From Aphanocapsa sp. GSE-SYN-MK-11-07L (GTDB taxonomy: Bacteria > Cyanobacteriota > Cyanobacteriia > Thermosynechococcales > Thermosynechococcaceae), in NCBI GenBank assembly GCA_019359715.1, contig JAHHGS010000090.1:1-52132 (forward strand): 52,132 bases of DNA. The letters run 5' to 3'. The first letter of the stretch is position 1; every line of letters begins with the position of its first letter. The translations under genes were made by a program, and so were the position numbers. This document shows, in pieces, positions 44,129 to 52,032 of the stretch. Below the pieces are notes generated by a model. The model was not told the origin of the DNA. It did not search any database and saw only the letters and a program-made list of their open reading frames with translations.

Positions 44129-44422
44129 ATGTTGGCCAAACCCCTATCGCGTTACATTACCCGCAACCCTGAAATTTTGAGCGGAGAACCGATTGTTCTA
44201 GGGACTCGGACATCGGTGCGGGCGATCGTTGGTCTGTGGCGGCTGGGTGTAATGCCAGAGGAAATTCTAAACCATTTGCCTCATTTAACCTTGGCTCAAG
44301 TGTTTGATGCCTTGAGCTTTTACCTCGACAATCAGGCAGAAGTCAATGAGTACATTGAACGCAACCAAGTGCCTAATGAGTTGGTGCATAGCTCTGTGCA
44401 GGCTGCTCTAAATGAATCGTGA
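44129..44422 (+). CDS. DUF433 antitoxin-like protein
   Basis: A 97-residue winged-helix protein of the DUF433 family: YITRNPEILSGEPIVLGTRTSVRAIVGLW and LPHLTLAQVFDALSFYLDN are signature blocks. DUF433 proteins typically precede a DUF5615 toxin and act as antitoxin and autoregulator. The stop overlaps the GTG start of the next gene by 4 bp, as expected for a coupled toxin-antitoxin pair. Confidence 0.92.
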   Translation: MLAKPLSRYITRNPEILSGEPIVLGTRTSVRAIVGLWRLGVMPEEILNHLPHLTLAQVFDALSFYLDNQAEVNEYIERNQVPNELVHSSVQAALNES

Positions 44423-44763
44423 AAACTTTTGCGGCGCTTTACACAGACGAGGATATGTCGGCGTTAATTGCCAAACTTTTGCGCTCTCGTGGCTTTGATG
44501 TGACAACCGTGCCTGAACAAGCAGCCCTTGGCAAGACTGACACTGAACAACTGGAATTTGCAGCCTCTCTCGGCAGGTGTCTGCTGACCCATAATCGGGT
44601 TGATTTTGAACGGTTGCATCTTGACTCTGTAAAAAACGGCAGACAGCACTCTGGAATCATAATTGTGCCTCAGAAAAACGCCTATGAAGTCGCGCAGCGA
44701 ATTGGCATTTTGGCCAGTGTACTAGCCGTCGAAGAGTTTGTGAATCAGTTACTGTATGCGTAG
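44419..44763 (+). CDS. DUF5615 PIN-like toxin
   Basis: A 114-residue PIN-like ribonuclease-type protein, started at GTG 44419. Acidic residues of the putative active site occur in LYTDEDMS, with THNRVDFERLH downstream, as in DUF5615/Mut7-C proteins. Together with the DUF433 gene it forms a likely VapBC-like module. The module lies exactly between the two duplicated Uma2 copies. The toxic activity is inferred. Confidence 0.9.
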   Translation: MKTFAALYTDEDMSALIAKLLRSRGFDVTTVPEQAALGKTDTEQLEFAASLGRCLLTHNRVDFERLHLDSVKNGRQHSGIIIVPQKNAYEVAQRIGILASVLAVEEFVNQLLYA

Positions 44764-44771
44764 TTTCGCCA

Positions 44772-45595
44772 GGCGATCGCCCTTGTGAAGTTGGAGAGGC
44801 GCCAGGGCGATCGCTTACAGTTGAGATAACCTAGACACTTTTGAGGTTAGGTGATGCTTCAAATCGATCTAAACCAGCTGCCGACCAGCGCCGAATTAGC
44901 CTGTTCAGACGAGACCCCTGTGGATAACGAAGACCAGAACTTTGTCCCCAATATTCTGCTGTTTTTGCTGGAATATATCTGGAAGAATCGCCAAGACTGG
45001 TTCTTTGCCGTTGACATGGGGGTCTACCACACCACAGGGTTGAATCCGAGAGTGGCGGTGGTTCCCGATGGGTTTTTGAGTTTGGGGGTAGAGCGACGCA
45101 AAGGCGGAGGTTCCCGCAGTAGTTACGTGGTTTGGGAAGAGCAGAATGTCGTGCCCATGCTCACCCTAGAAGTGGTTTCTCAAACGCCCGGCGGTGAGTA
45201 CGACGATAAATTAGGCATCTACGCCAAACTTGGGGTGAAGTATTACGTGATTTACAACCCCAGATTTTGGCAGCGAGACCGGCATTTACCCTTGGAAGTT
45301 TATCAATTAGTCGAGGGGGTTTATCAGTTGCAGATCGGCGAACCCTGCTGGATGCCGGAGATTGGGTTAGGGATTGGGCGGTGTGTCTTGCCATCGGATC
45401 CATTCGAGCGAGAGGTTTTGAGTTGGTTTGACCAGAAGGGCGATCGCCATTTGAGCGCAGAAGAGCAAGAACGATTCCGGGCGGAGCAAGAACGATTTTG
45501 GGCCGAGCAAGAACAGAATCAACGAGAACGGCTGGAGGCGTTTTTACGATCGCAGGGCTTTGACCCAAACCATCTGCCTGAGCCATAAGGGCGAT
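44772..45595 (+). repeat. Direct repeat, copy B (upstream region plus Uma2 gene)
   Basis: Partner of 43252-44054. It begins with the same HIP1 site 9 bp after the toxin stop and ends in a full HIP1 site after the Uma2 stop. Confidence 0.9.
44854..45588 (+). CDS. Uma2-family (DUF820) endonuclease-like protein, copy B
   Basis: About 244 residues from the ATG at 44854, the position equivalent to copy A's start; a GTG 3 bp earlier is not needed. Nearly identical to copy A apart from scattered changes and a duplicated RFRAEQE/RFWAEQE unit in the tail. Catalytic-type residues are intact, so both copies look functional. It is convergent with the pilin operon. Confidence 0.92.
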   Translation: MLQIDLNQLPTSAELACSDETPVDNEDQNFVPNILLFLLEYIWKNRQDWFFAVDMGVYHTTGLNPRVAVVPDGFLSLGVERRKGGGSRSSYVVWEEQNVVPMLTLEVVSQTPGGEYDDKLGIYAKLGVKYYVIYNPRFWQRDRHLPLEVYQLVEGVYQLQIGEPCWMPEIGLGIGRCVLPSDPFEREVLSWFDQKGDRHLSAEEQERFRAEQERFWAEQEQNQRERLEAFLRSQGFDPNHLPEP

Positions 45596-45762
45596 CGCTT
45601 GGTTTTGGCTGACCGCGATCGTGGGCCGCATCAACTGAATGCTGATTGGCTGTTGAATCAGATTGCCTAATTCATCCTAGATTTTGATTTTTCGAGGTTT
45701 TGAAGAATCAACAAACGGAAACCCAGACTAATCCTTGAATGCCGATCTACCAGGGCATCCTA

Positions 45763-48540
45763 CTACTGCCCAAACTGACGAGTAAACACATCTTGCTGCA
45801 AGGCAACAAACCGAGGGGTTAGCGGGGGCAAGTTTGCTGCATCGTTAAACCGCTCATCATAGCCCCAAACCCGCCGAGGTGGATTGTATTCTTGATTGTC
45901 CCATTGCCCGTTCGCTTGGCGAGGAATACCCAGACTTACAAACGAACCATAGTAAAAGTGACCTCTGGTGTTGCCCCAGTTTTCAAAGTACCGGGGGTAA
46001 TTTTGTAAACCACCGCTAAACCCAGCTACGCTGGTCAACGTATCCAAAGCACCAGTAATAGGGTCTTTTTGTGTATCTGTACCTTCCCCTGTGATGTCAG
46101 TTCCGGCTAATAAACCGGCACGGGTGGTCGTATTGCTTGCACCGCCACCTGCACAGTTCTGACCATTACCTGTTTTATTAATGGCTTGATTTGCGCTTAA
46201 GCAAGCATTAGACAGAGAGTTAAACGAATCTGAAATGATCGACGCAGGTTGCCAAACCAAAGTAGTTGGGTAAAGGCCATTAAAGCCAGTATTAGTAATG
46301 TCCGGCAAACTGCCAGGATCATAAGATGAATCGTTAGGGTTAGTTAGGAAGTTATTAAAGTCGCCTTGGGAGTAAATTGCCTGGTCGCTGGCAAAGGTAA
46401 CTCCAGCCGGAGTGAAGCTCGCTCCACCATACCTGGCCCGTCCAAACAACTGTCGAGCGCCAGTAATACCAAATCCGTAAGGGCTTGCGGGAGCTGTATA
46501 GGTAGCAGCAGCCGTTGCACTCAATGTAAAGTGAACCACCATCCCACCATCGCTGCGATCGGCCGCAGCATAGCCAAACTGCTGAAAAGAATCGGCTGGA
46601 GCAGCACTATCAGCCGCAAGTCTCACATAGAGTGCCTGATCTGTGTTGGTAGCGATACCACTTGTTGGGATAGTAGGGGTATCAGTAGAGATGCCGCTGC
46701 CTGCAAACGGAATCCAGGCATTATCTTTATTCCAAATTGCCATGCTAGCCACATTCACTTGTAAGAGGCGAATATTACGATCCTCGCGATCGTTGTCAAA
46801 TACAAGCACTTCTTGCACAGGTGCTGCCACAAAGCAGCTTTCCCCTGCTGCCTTAGCAATCATGTTGAGGGAAGGCAGATTGCCAGTTCCTCTAAGCGCG
46901 GTCAGAATTGCATTAGCTGATGTTGTGTTACCTTGGTTCACCAACGATTGCCTAAAGTCATGAGCGACAAGATTCGGCAACGTACCTGTAACTGCATTTG
47001 GTCTTGTGCCAGGAATAGTGTTTGGCAAATTGGTTGCAAGTTGGCTGAAAGGCACTGGTCGTAACTGAGCAGCCAGTGCCACCCGGAGAGCATTTTGCAC
47101 CTGGGTTTGCTGGGTTGCTGTCAAAGAGGTAGTGCTAAGCCCATTCGTAAAGGTTAGGGTGCCAGCATTACAAACTCCTTGAATTTGCGAATCAGTAGCA
47201 GCTAAATTTTGCCGAGTTGCTGGCACTGAGCCTCTGGTGCCGGGAATTCTGGCTGTGGAAATGCCAGTTGTGGTTTGCGGCACCACTAAGACAGGTTGGC
47301 GCAGGCTGCGTAACTGCCCTACGCTAGGCGTGCTAGCGGTAGGACTTGTCCCCGTTCGATTTGTCGCCAAAACGCTAAAGGGCACCGCAGAAAGCTCTGT
47401 ATCGGTAGGAGTGGTTAGAGCGGTGACAGTTTGTGGATTATAGGTAAAATTGATGTCTGCCCTTGAACAGAAGACAGCCTGATCGTTAGAGGGATCACAG
47501 CGCAAAAAGGTAGTACTAGGAATTGTAACCTCTTGTATTTGGGTCTGGATTTGCGTTCCCCAGTTATTGGTAGCGGGGCTATCCAGGAGAGTCATCGGAT
47601 TAGAGGTTGGACTGGTTGAGCCAGTTCCCCGTTGTAACAAATTCCACCAAGCGGTGTTGGCGGCATTCCGAATTTGTGTGTTCGTATTTGCATTGGTACG
47701 ACTTAAAGTTGTACAACTTCCACCACAGGTATCTTCAACAACAGCATTATAGATTTGTTTAGCAGTTGTCACCTGTCCATTGATCTGAAGCCCGCCTGTG
47801 CCCGCCCAGCCAGCCAGCATCAACCGTCCGTTGGTGTGTACTGGCCCGGTTAGCAACATTCTCGGCCCGGGGCTAATTTCTAGGTCATTCTTATAGAAGG
47901 CAGCGAACTGAAACATCGGAATTAGGCGGCTGCGGAGGGTCATCTGCACGATCGCCTCCGAGGGAGAATCTTGAGTGGTTTGCCCGGAAGTGTCCAGGTT
48001 AACCTTCTTACGGGTAACTGAGTAAAGCTGGTAGGTATACTCCTGCATATTCAGGTTTTGAAAAGAATCACCTGATGGGACTCGACCGATCGTGGGCGCT
48101 CCAGTAGCGGGATCCCTAACGGTGCTATCAACCACATAGGTTGAGACCAGCCGGGACGCAGACCCCGGAGTAGGGGGTGCAAAGTCGTAAGTAATGCAGC
48201 GAAAATCATTCGTGCCATCCGGATCAGTCGATATACAATTGGTTGAACTGGGAGGGGTGCCCGCAGGCTGATTAAAGCCCAAAAACGTTTGCCGGATTGC
48301 CTCTGAACGCAAGTTGATGCCAGCTTCCGCCGCATAAAATCCGCTGGTTGCATCTTTTGTTCCGGTTGCGCTCACACTCTCAGAGCGGGTGGTAATCGCA
48401 TAGGCGGTCAGCAATCCCAACAGAACAACGCCCAAGAATATGGCAACTAACAGGACAAAGCCTTGGTCTTGCTTAGTTTGCGCCTTAGAAAGCTGGGAGA
48501 TTAACAGCAATACAAGTCGGGCATTTTTGAAGTCTTTCAT
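45763..48540 (-). CDS. Very large PilX-like minor pilin protein
   Basis: A 925-residue protein, last gene of the minor-pilin operon. The N-terminus has one hydrophobic helix (GFVLLVAIFLGVVLLGLLTAYAIT), followed by FYAAEAGINLRSEAIRQ, as in PilX-type proteins, which lack the consensus Glu5. Typical PilX proteins are around 200 residues, so the remaining 850 residues are an extension rich in Thr/Asn/Ser/Pro, probably beta-rich. It includes MLLTGPVHTNGRLMLAG. It may form part of a pilus tip or adhesin. This is an inference from the operon. Confidence 0.82.
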   Translation of the reverse strand: MKDFKNARLVLLLISQLSKAQTKQDQGFVLLVAIFLGVVLLGLLTAYAITTRSESVSATGTKDATSGFYAAEAGINLRSEAIRQTFLGFNQPAGTPPSSTNCISTDPDGTNDFRCITYDFAPPTPGSASRLVSTYVVDSTVRDPATGAPTIGRVPSGDSFQNLNMQEYTYQLYSVTRKKVNLDTSGQTTQDSPSEAIVQMTLRSRLIPMFQFAAFYKNDLEISPGPRMLLTGPVHTNGRLMLAGWAGTGGLQINGQVTTAKQIYNAVVEDTCGGSCTTLSRTNANTNTQIRNAANTAWWNLLQRGTGSTSPTSNPMTLLDSPATNNWGTQIQTQIQEVTIPSTTFLRCDPSNDQAVFCSRADINFTYNPQTVTALTTPTDTELSAVPFSVLATNRTGTSPTASTPSVGQLRSLRQPVLVVPQTTTGISTARIPGTRGSVPATRQNLAATDSQIQGVCNAGTLTFTNGLSTTSLTATQQTQVQNALRVALAAQLRPVPFSQLATNLPNTIPGTRPNAVTGTLPNLVAHDFRQSLVNQGNTTSANAILTALRGTGNLPSLNMIAKAAGESCFVAAPVQEVLVFDNDREDRNIRLLQVNVASMAIWNKDNAWIPFAGSGISTDTPTIPTSGIATNTDQALYVRLAADSAAPADSFQQFGYAAADRSDGGMVVHFTLSATAAATYTAPASPYGFGITGARQLFGRARYGGASFTPAGVTFASDQAIYSQGDFNNFLTNPNDSSYDPGSLPDITNTGFNGLYPTTLVWQPASIISDSFNSLSNACLSANQAINKTGNGQNCAGGGASNTTTRAGLLAGTDITGEGTDTQKDPITGALDTLTSVAGFSGGLQNYPRYFENWGNTRGHFYYGSFVSLGIPRQANGQWDNQEYNPPRRVWGYDERFNDAANLPPLTPRFVALQQDVFTRQFGQ

Positions 48541-48579
48541 GGCTGGTTTTATGGCTAGCGAGTAACAACAGTATCGGGT

Positions 48580-49704
48580 TTAGAAATTAAGAACGTTACG
48601 GGGTAAGAATTGCTGAGTTAGGCTACGGGCAGTCGCATCGCGTCTGATCGTAACTTGTTGTGCGCTGCCCCCAGCATCAGCATCTGTATCAATCCCAACC
48701 AAGCTAACTTGGACGGAGCGAATGGTTGTCCAGGCATCATTTACAGAACCGGTGCTTGAAGTTGTAGTGCAGGGAGTCGCTGGATTTGAAGTGTACTGAC
48801 AAAAACTATTCCGAGTCACCAAGGGATTTCCAGCCAAGAAAATCGAAACTTTGAAGCTTGTTAAACCATTCACCAAATTAAGTGGCCGGCCTGGAGCTAT
48901 ATCATCATTGAGTACCATTTGCAAGATTTTTGAGTTAGCATTTGCTGGGTCTGGGATTAGACTGTACCGTCGCTCTTCATATAGCGCCAAGCGACTTTGG
49001 CTATCGGCTAAATAAACCTCTAGACCGTTGAAGCTATCTGCCGTGATTGTTCTTTCACCACCAGGGCCATTGACCGCAGTCACATTTACAAATTGCCCTC
49101 CATTACCGTTGTAAAGGTAGGCTCTGGCTTGCCCACCATTAGCGGTAATGTAGGAAGCCCAGAGCGTCAGTAAGCTGGCGATCGAGCCAGAGGAATCATT
49201 ATTACATCTGGCAACAGTGCTAGCGGAGTCGAAGACTGTAATCTCAGTTACACCCATCGCAGGAGTGCTAGGTGCAGTGCCAAGATCGGCACAGACTGGC
49301 AAAGCACGGTCAAACAAATCTCGTCGAATCGTCAAAATAGAACTACCAGGGTTGGCGGCATCATCACTCAGTTGAATCACTGGCACGGCTGGGTCTTGAC
49401 GGTTAACATACTCACCTGCTTGGCGAATATCAGCCCCTAACAAATCCATTGCAGAGCGCAGATTTTGGTCAACGCTGTTTCTAACTTGGTCTTCTAAGTA
49501 AAGACGACGGTTAAAGGTTGCGCCACCAAAAGCAACGCCAAGCACCATTGAGGCAATAATAGTTGCCACCAAAAGTTCTACCAGAGTTAGCCCACGATTA
49601 GCGTTAGGGCTAACTCGACAGGCTTTGAGCCAGAGAGAAATCCAGCGGCTGGAATTACCGAAGTTGCGTGTAAACAGTTTGCGTTGCATAAATCTGCCGA
49701 CCAT
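48580..49704 (-). CDS. PilW-like prepilin
   Basis: A 374-residue prepilin with a long leader (about 38 residues) before GLTLVELLVATIIASMVLG. The prepilin peptidase site is G|L with Glu at +5. After the helix, a region with DLLGADIRQAGEYVN matches the PilW signature. The start at 49704 overlaps the preceding PilV-like gene by 50 bp; the ATG at 49689 would overlap by 35. It should be a minor pilin helping to prime type IV pili. Confidence 0.88.
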   Translation of the reverse strand: MVGRFMQRKLFTRNFGNSSRWISLWLKACRVSPNANRGLTLVELLVATIIASMVLGVAFGGATFNRRLYLEDQVRNSVDQNLRSAMDLLGADIRQAGEYVNRQDPAVPVIQLSDDAANPGSSILTIRRDLFDRALPVCADLGTAPSTPAMGVTEITVFDSASTVARCNNDSSGSIASLLTLWASYITANGGQARAYLYNGNGGQFVNVTAVNGPGGERTITADSFNGLEVYLADSQSRLALYEERRYSLIPDPANANSKILQMVLNDDIAPGRPLNLVNGLTSFKVSIFLAGNPLVTRNSFCQYTSNPATPCTTTSSTGSVNDAWTTIRSVQVSLVGIDTDADAGGSAQQVTIRRDATARSLTQQFLPRNVLNF

Positions 49705-50164
49705 TAAAACTAATCGTGATATCTAAACATCTAGCTCCAGAGGTAGCACTCGACACAGTTGAGCAAGTGTAGCTGCCATTGGCAGCAGTGCTACTGGTAT
49801 CAACCACCGCAGTCCGAACGTTGGTAGTAATTTGAAAGCTTTTTCCCAGCGGATTGTCAACTGTAAATGCATCGGTCGGCAGGTCGCAAGCAGGGTTAGG
49901 GGAACTGCTCTCTCCCAAAGCAATACTGCTTGGGTCTTGCTGACGCAATTCTTCCATGCAGCGAGTTGCCAAAGAGGTTGCTCCCGTTAGCAAATCGCTA
50001 TCAACATTTTGCTGCCGTTGGTTCATGAACAGTGGCCCCATCAACCCCAAGGTAATGGTGACAACAACTAGGGCAGCCAAAGATTCAACAAAGGTAAATC
50101 CCTGGTTTGGGGCTAAGAAACTAAATTTTAGTAACTTAGGTAGGGTTGGCTTGGGAGTAATCAT
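49655..50164 (-). CDS. PilV-like prepilin
   Basis: A 169-residue prepilin. The cleavage motif and helix are QGFTFVESLAALVVVTITLGLMGP, with Glu at +5, then the RCMEELRQ block typical of PilV. Four Cys residues lie in the globular part. It begins 26 bp after the FimT-like gene stop and overlaps the PilW-like gene at its end. Confidence 0.88.
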   Translation of the reverse strand: MITPKPTLPKLLKFSFLAPNQGFTFVESLAALVVVTITLGLMGPLFMNQRQQNVDSDLLTGATSLATRCMEELRQQDPSSIALGESSSPNPACDLPTDAFTVDNPLGKSFQITTNVRTAVVDTSSTAANGSYTCSTVSSATSGARCLDITISFNGRQIYATQTVYTQLR

Positions 50165-50190
50165 AGATTTAAGATTTACTGTTCGCTGAA

Positions 50191-51135
50191 TTACTCATTA
50201 ATGCGGGCTGGAGACGAAAAAGTTACACCATTATCAGAGCTAGCAGCAGTTGAGACTGCTCCCCCTCGAAAAATCGTAACTTGGGCAACAGTGTCACTCG
50301 CAGCAGTACTATCGATATAGCGCCGAATCGGCAAAGCTAAGTTGCCTTCAATAACTGCCCCACCGTTGGTATTAGACAAAGTTGTCAAACCTCGGCTGTC
50401 AAAGCACAGTGTCCAGCGAGTTGGATTACCATTGATCATCACTGATTCAGGTACTGCAACAGACTCGTCAATTCCTTGCTGCGCCAATCCAAACGGGCTT
50501 CTAGGCTGCGGTAAGGTGCGATCGTCTTGGGTAAAACTGGTAATTAGATCAGCCCCTCGCCATCGGTCTATTGCTTGAACTCGCGTATCAATTGGTTTAG
50601 CAGAGTCCAAACCTGTGCCAGCAGGGCTTCCAGAGCGATTAACTGTTAAAGTTCCAGCGGAAGGATCGACAGCGAGAATTTCATAGGTAGTGGTGGCAGT
50701 AGTAGAGGTAGTAGAAGAGGTATCAACACTAATCCGATCTGAGACTCTAAACCCAGTGGTTGAGACAACTCGTAGCACAGTATCGCCAGATGCTGCTGGA
50801 GCACTTAAGACGGTATCAGCCCCGCAGCTAGCTGAGGTAGCAGCCTCAACGATAAAGCGGGTTGCGTTAGTTGTTGTTGGTGAAAAAGTTTCATCATCGA
50901 CCCGAATACGATAGGCACTCGTTGTAGAGATTGCTCGTATGCGTGCTCGTTTAAAGATGGCGGCCGTCTGATCGGTTGCACTCTTAAGTGGTTTGTGCGC
51001 AAAGAAAAGGCTAGGTGCCGTTGCTGCTCCCAAAATACCAATGATGACAACAACGACTAAAAGCTCCACCAAGGTTAAACCTTGAGATGGTCTAGTTAAG
51101 TGTCGCTTGTGCCTAATTTTGAAATATGTACTCAT
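50191..51135 (-). CDS. FimT/GspH-like prepilin with an inserted module
   Basis: A 314-residue prepilin, first gene of the operon. QGLTLVELLVVVVIIGILGAATAPS gives the peptidase site, Glu +5 and the helix; SATDQTAAIFKRARIRAIS follows as in GspH/FimT. It is longer than usual (about 170-200) because of an approximately 70-residue insertion (about 107-178) with VVSTTGFRVSDRI, a Thr/Ser run and AGTLTVNRS. The strand pattern later resumes. A pilus role is inferred from the operon. Confidence 0.88.
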   Translation of the reverse strand: MSTYFKIRHKRHLTRPSQGLTLVELLVVVVIIGILGAATAPSLFFAHKPLKSATDQTAAIFKRARIRAISTTSAYRIRVDDETFSPTTTNATRFIVEAATSASCGADTVLSAPAASGDTVLRVVSTTGFRVSDRISVDTSSTTSTTATTTYEILAVDPSAGTLTVNRSGSPAGTGLDSAKPIDTRVQAIDRWRGADLITSFTQDDRTLPQPRSPFGLAQQGIDESVAVPESVMINGNPTRWTLCFDSRGLTTLSNTNGGAVIEGNLALPIRRYIDSTAASDTVAQVTIFRGGAVSTAASSDNGVTFSSPARINE

Positions 51136-51618
51136 AGTAAAAATGATTTAACTAAGTCGATCGACAAAAATACAGCCAACTGGTCGAAACAATGGAGCAA
51201 ATGCCCTGAAGTTAGCGCTTTTGTACAAAGAGTCAATAGTATGGGAGTAAAGCTGCTGCTGTCTAAAATTTGACTAAAAAGCTTTTACAGTTACCCGCAC
51301 CCCGCTAGACATATGATATTGCAGCTTTTCTTTCAGCGGCAATCCGTATTTCCCCGGAAATTTAGCAAGCTCAAATCTCTCAAGTTTGTGAAACTTTGAG
51401 CTGGTTCGCAGAGTGGGAGTGCCTCTTTATTGAGTGGCTGTGTCGCCTTAGGCAGCCTGGGCTAAGGTAATTCCTCTGGGCAAAGTGCTTCAAAATTCTG
51501 GCATCTTGCGACTGAGATATGGCAGGTTTGGTCTAAAACAATCAGACCTCTAACCTCCGCCAAATTTTTATGCGTTTGCCCTGGTGAGCGAAGCCTGCCG
51601 TCTGACAAAACTAACTGC
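51136..51618. other. Non-coding region upstream of the minor-pilin operon
   Basis: No convincing gene was found in this stretch of nearly 0.5 kb. It should contain the promoter of the minor-pilin operon on the minus strand, but no clear -10/-35 pair was assigned. A weak inverted repeat (AAAGCT...AGCTTT) lies near 51249-51288. A 60-codon frame on the minus strand at 51462-51644 runs across the IS end and is probably chance. Confidence 0.5.
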
Positions 51619-51678
51619 TGATCTTGCCCCGAAAAAGTGGACAATTCCCAAGAGTCGTCAACTCAGGAGTATGTTCAC

Positions 51679-52032
51679 ATGACACAAAAACCCCGCAGGC
51701 TATTTACAGACGAGCAGAAAGCGGAGGCCGTCCGCATCGTCAATCAATCGGGCAAACCCGTGAGTCAGGTTGCCAAAGAAATGGGGCTGAGTGAAAGTGC
51801 CCTCCGCAACTGGGTCAATCAAGCCCGGATTGACCGTCAGCCAGATCCTCAAGGGCAACTGACCTCTGCTGAACGCAAAGAATTGATCACCTTACGCCGC
51901 GACCTGAAACGGGTTCAAAGGTCGCGAGATTTTCTAAAAAAGGCGGCCACCTTCTTGAGGCAGAGCGTTGGGCGGCTTTGCCGACTTGAAGCTACTGCCG
52001 TTGCTCAGGAAAGCTCAGACCCTTTGAGCTAA
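51679..52032 (+). CDS. IS3-family transposase OrfA
   Basis: 117 residues from the ATG at 51679, with AGGAG about 10 nt upstream; the frame reaches back to 51637. It starts with MTQKPRRLFTDEQKAEAVRIV and has a helix-turn-helix (VAKEMGLSESALRNWV) and a coiled helix (KRVQRSRDFLKKAATF). Normal OrfA proteins end shortly after KKAATF. Here a 15-residue segment follows before AQESSDPLS, which suggests a short in-frame insertion. OrfA binds the element's ends. Confidence 0.92.
   Translation: MTQKPRRLFTDEQKAEAVRIVNQSGKPVSQVAKEMGLSESALRNWVNQARIDRQPDPQGQLTSAERKELITLRRDLKRVQRSRDFLKKAATFLRQSVGRLCRLEATAVAQESSDPLS
51936..51942 (+). promoter_or_regulatory. A6G slippery site for -1 frameshifting
   Basis: AAAAAAG read as A-AAA-AAG in the orfA frame is the standard slippery heptamer by which IS3-type elements make the OrfAB fusion. 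In this copy the -1 frame meets TGA at 51987. Confidence 0.6.
51957..52001 (+). repeat. Putative 45-bp inserted small dispersed repeat in orfA
   Basis: Removing these 45 bp restores an expected OrfA end (KKAATFFAQESS) and an open -1 frame into orfB. The segment has a small palindrome, CGGCTTTGCCG (51973-51983), and resembles short cyanobacterial dispersed repeats. The boundaries are inferred. Confidence 0.5.

Noticed and set aside
43252-45595. Insertion sequence or composite transposon
   Set aside because: No transposase, terminal inverted repeats or target duplication were found. The repeats are direct copies of a Uma2 gene.
45599-45625. Short similarity to the shc 5' coding region (near 43037-43062)
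   Set aside because: About 20 bp centred on a HIP1-like site; too short to support a duplication.
45161-45634. Minus-strand frames conserved in both Uma2 copies
   Set aside because: Conservation is explained by the duplicated DNA; the sequence has no protein-like features.
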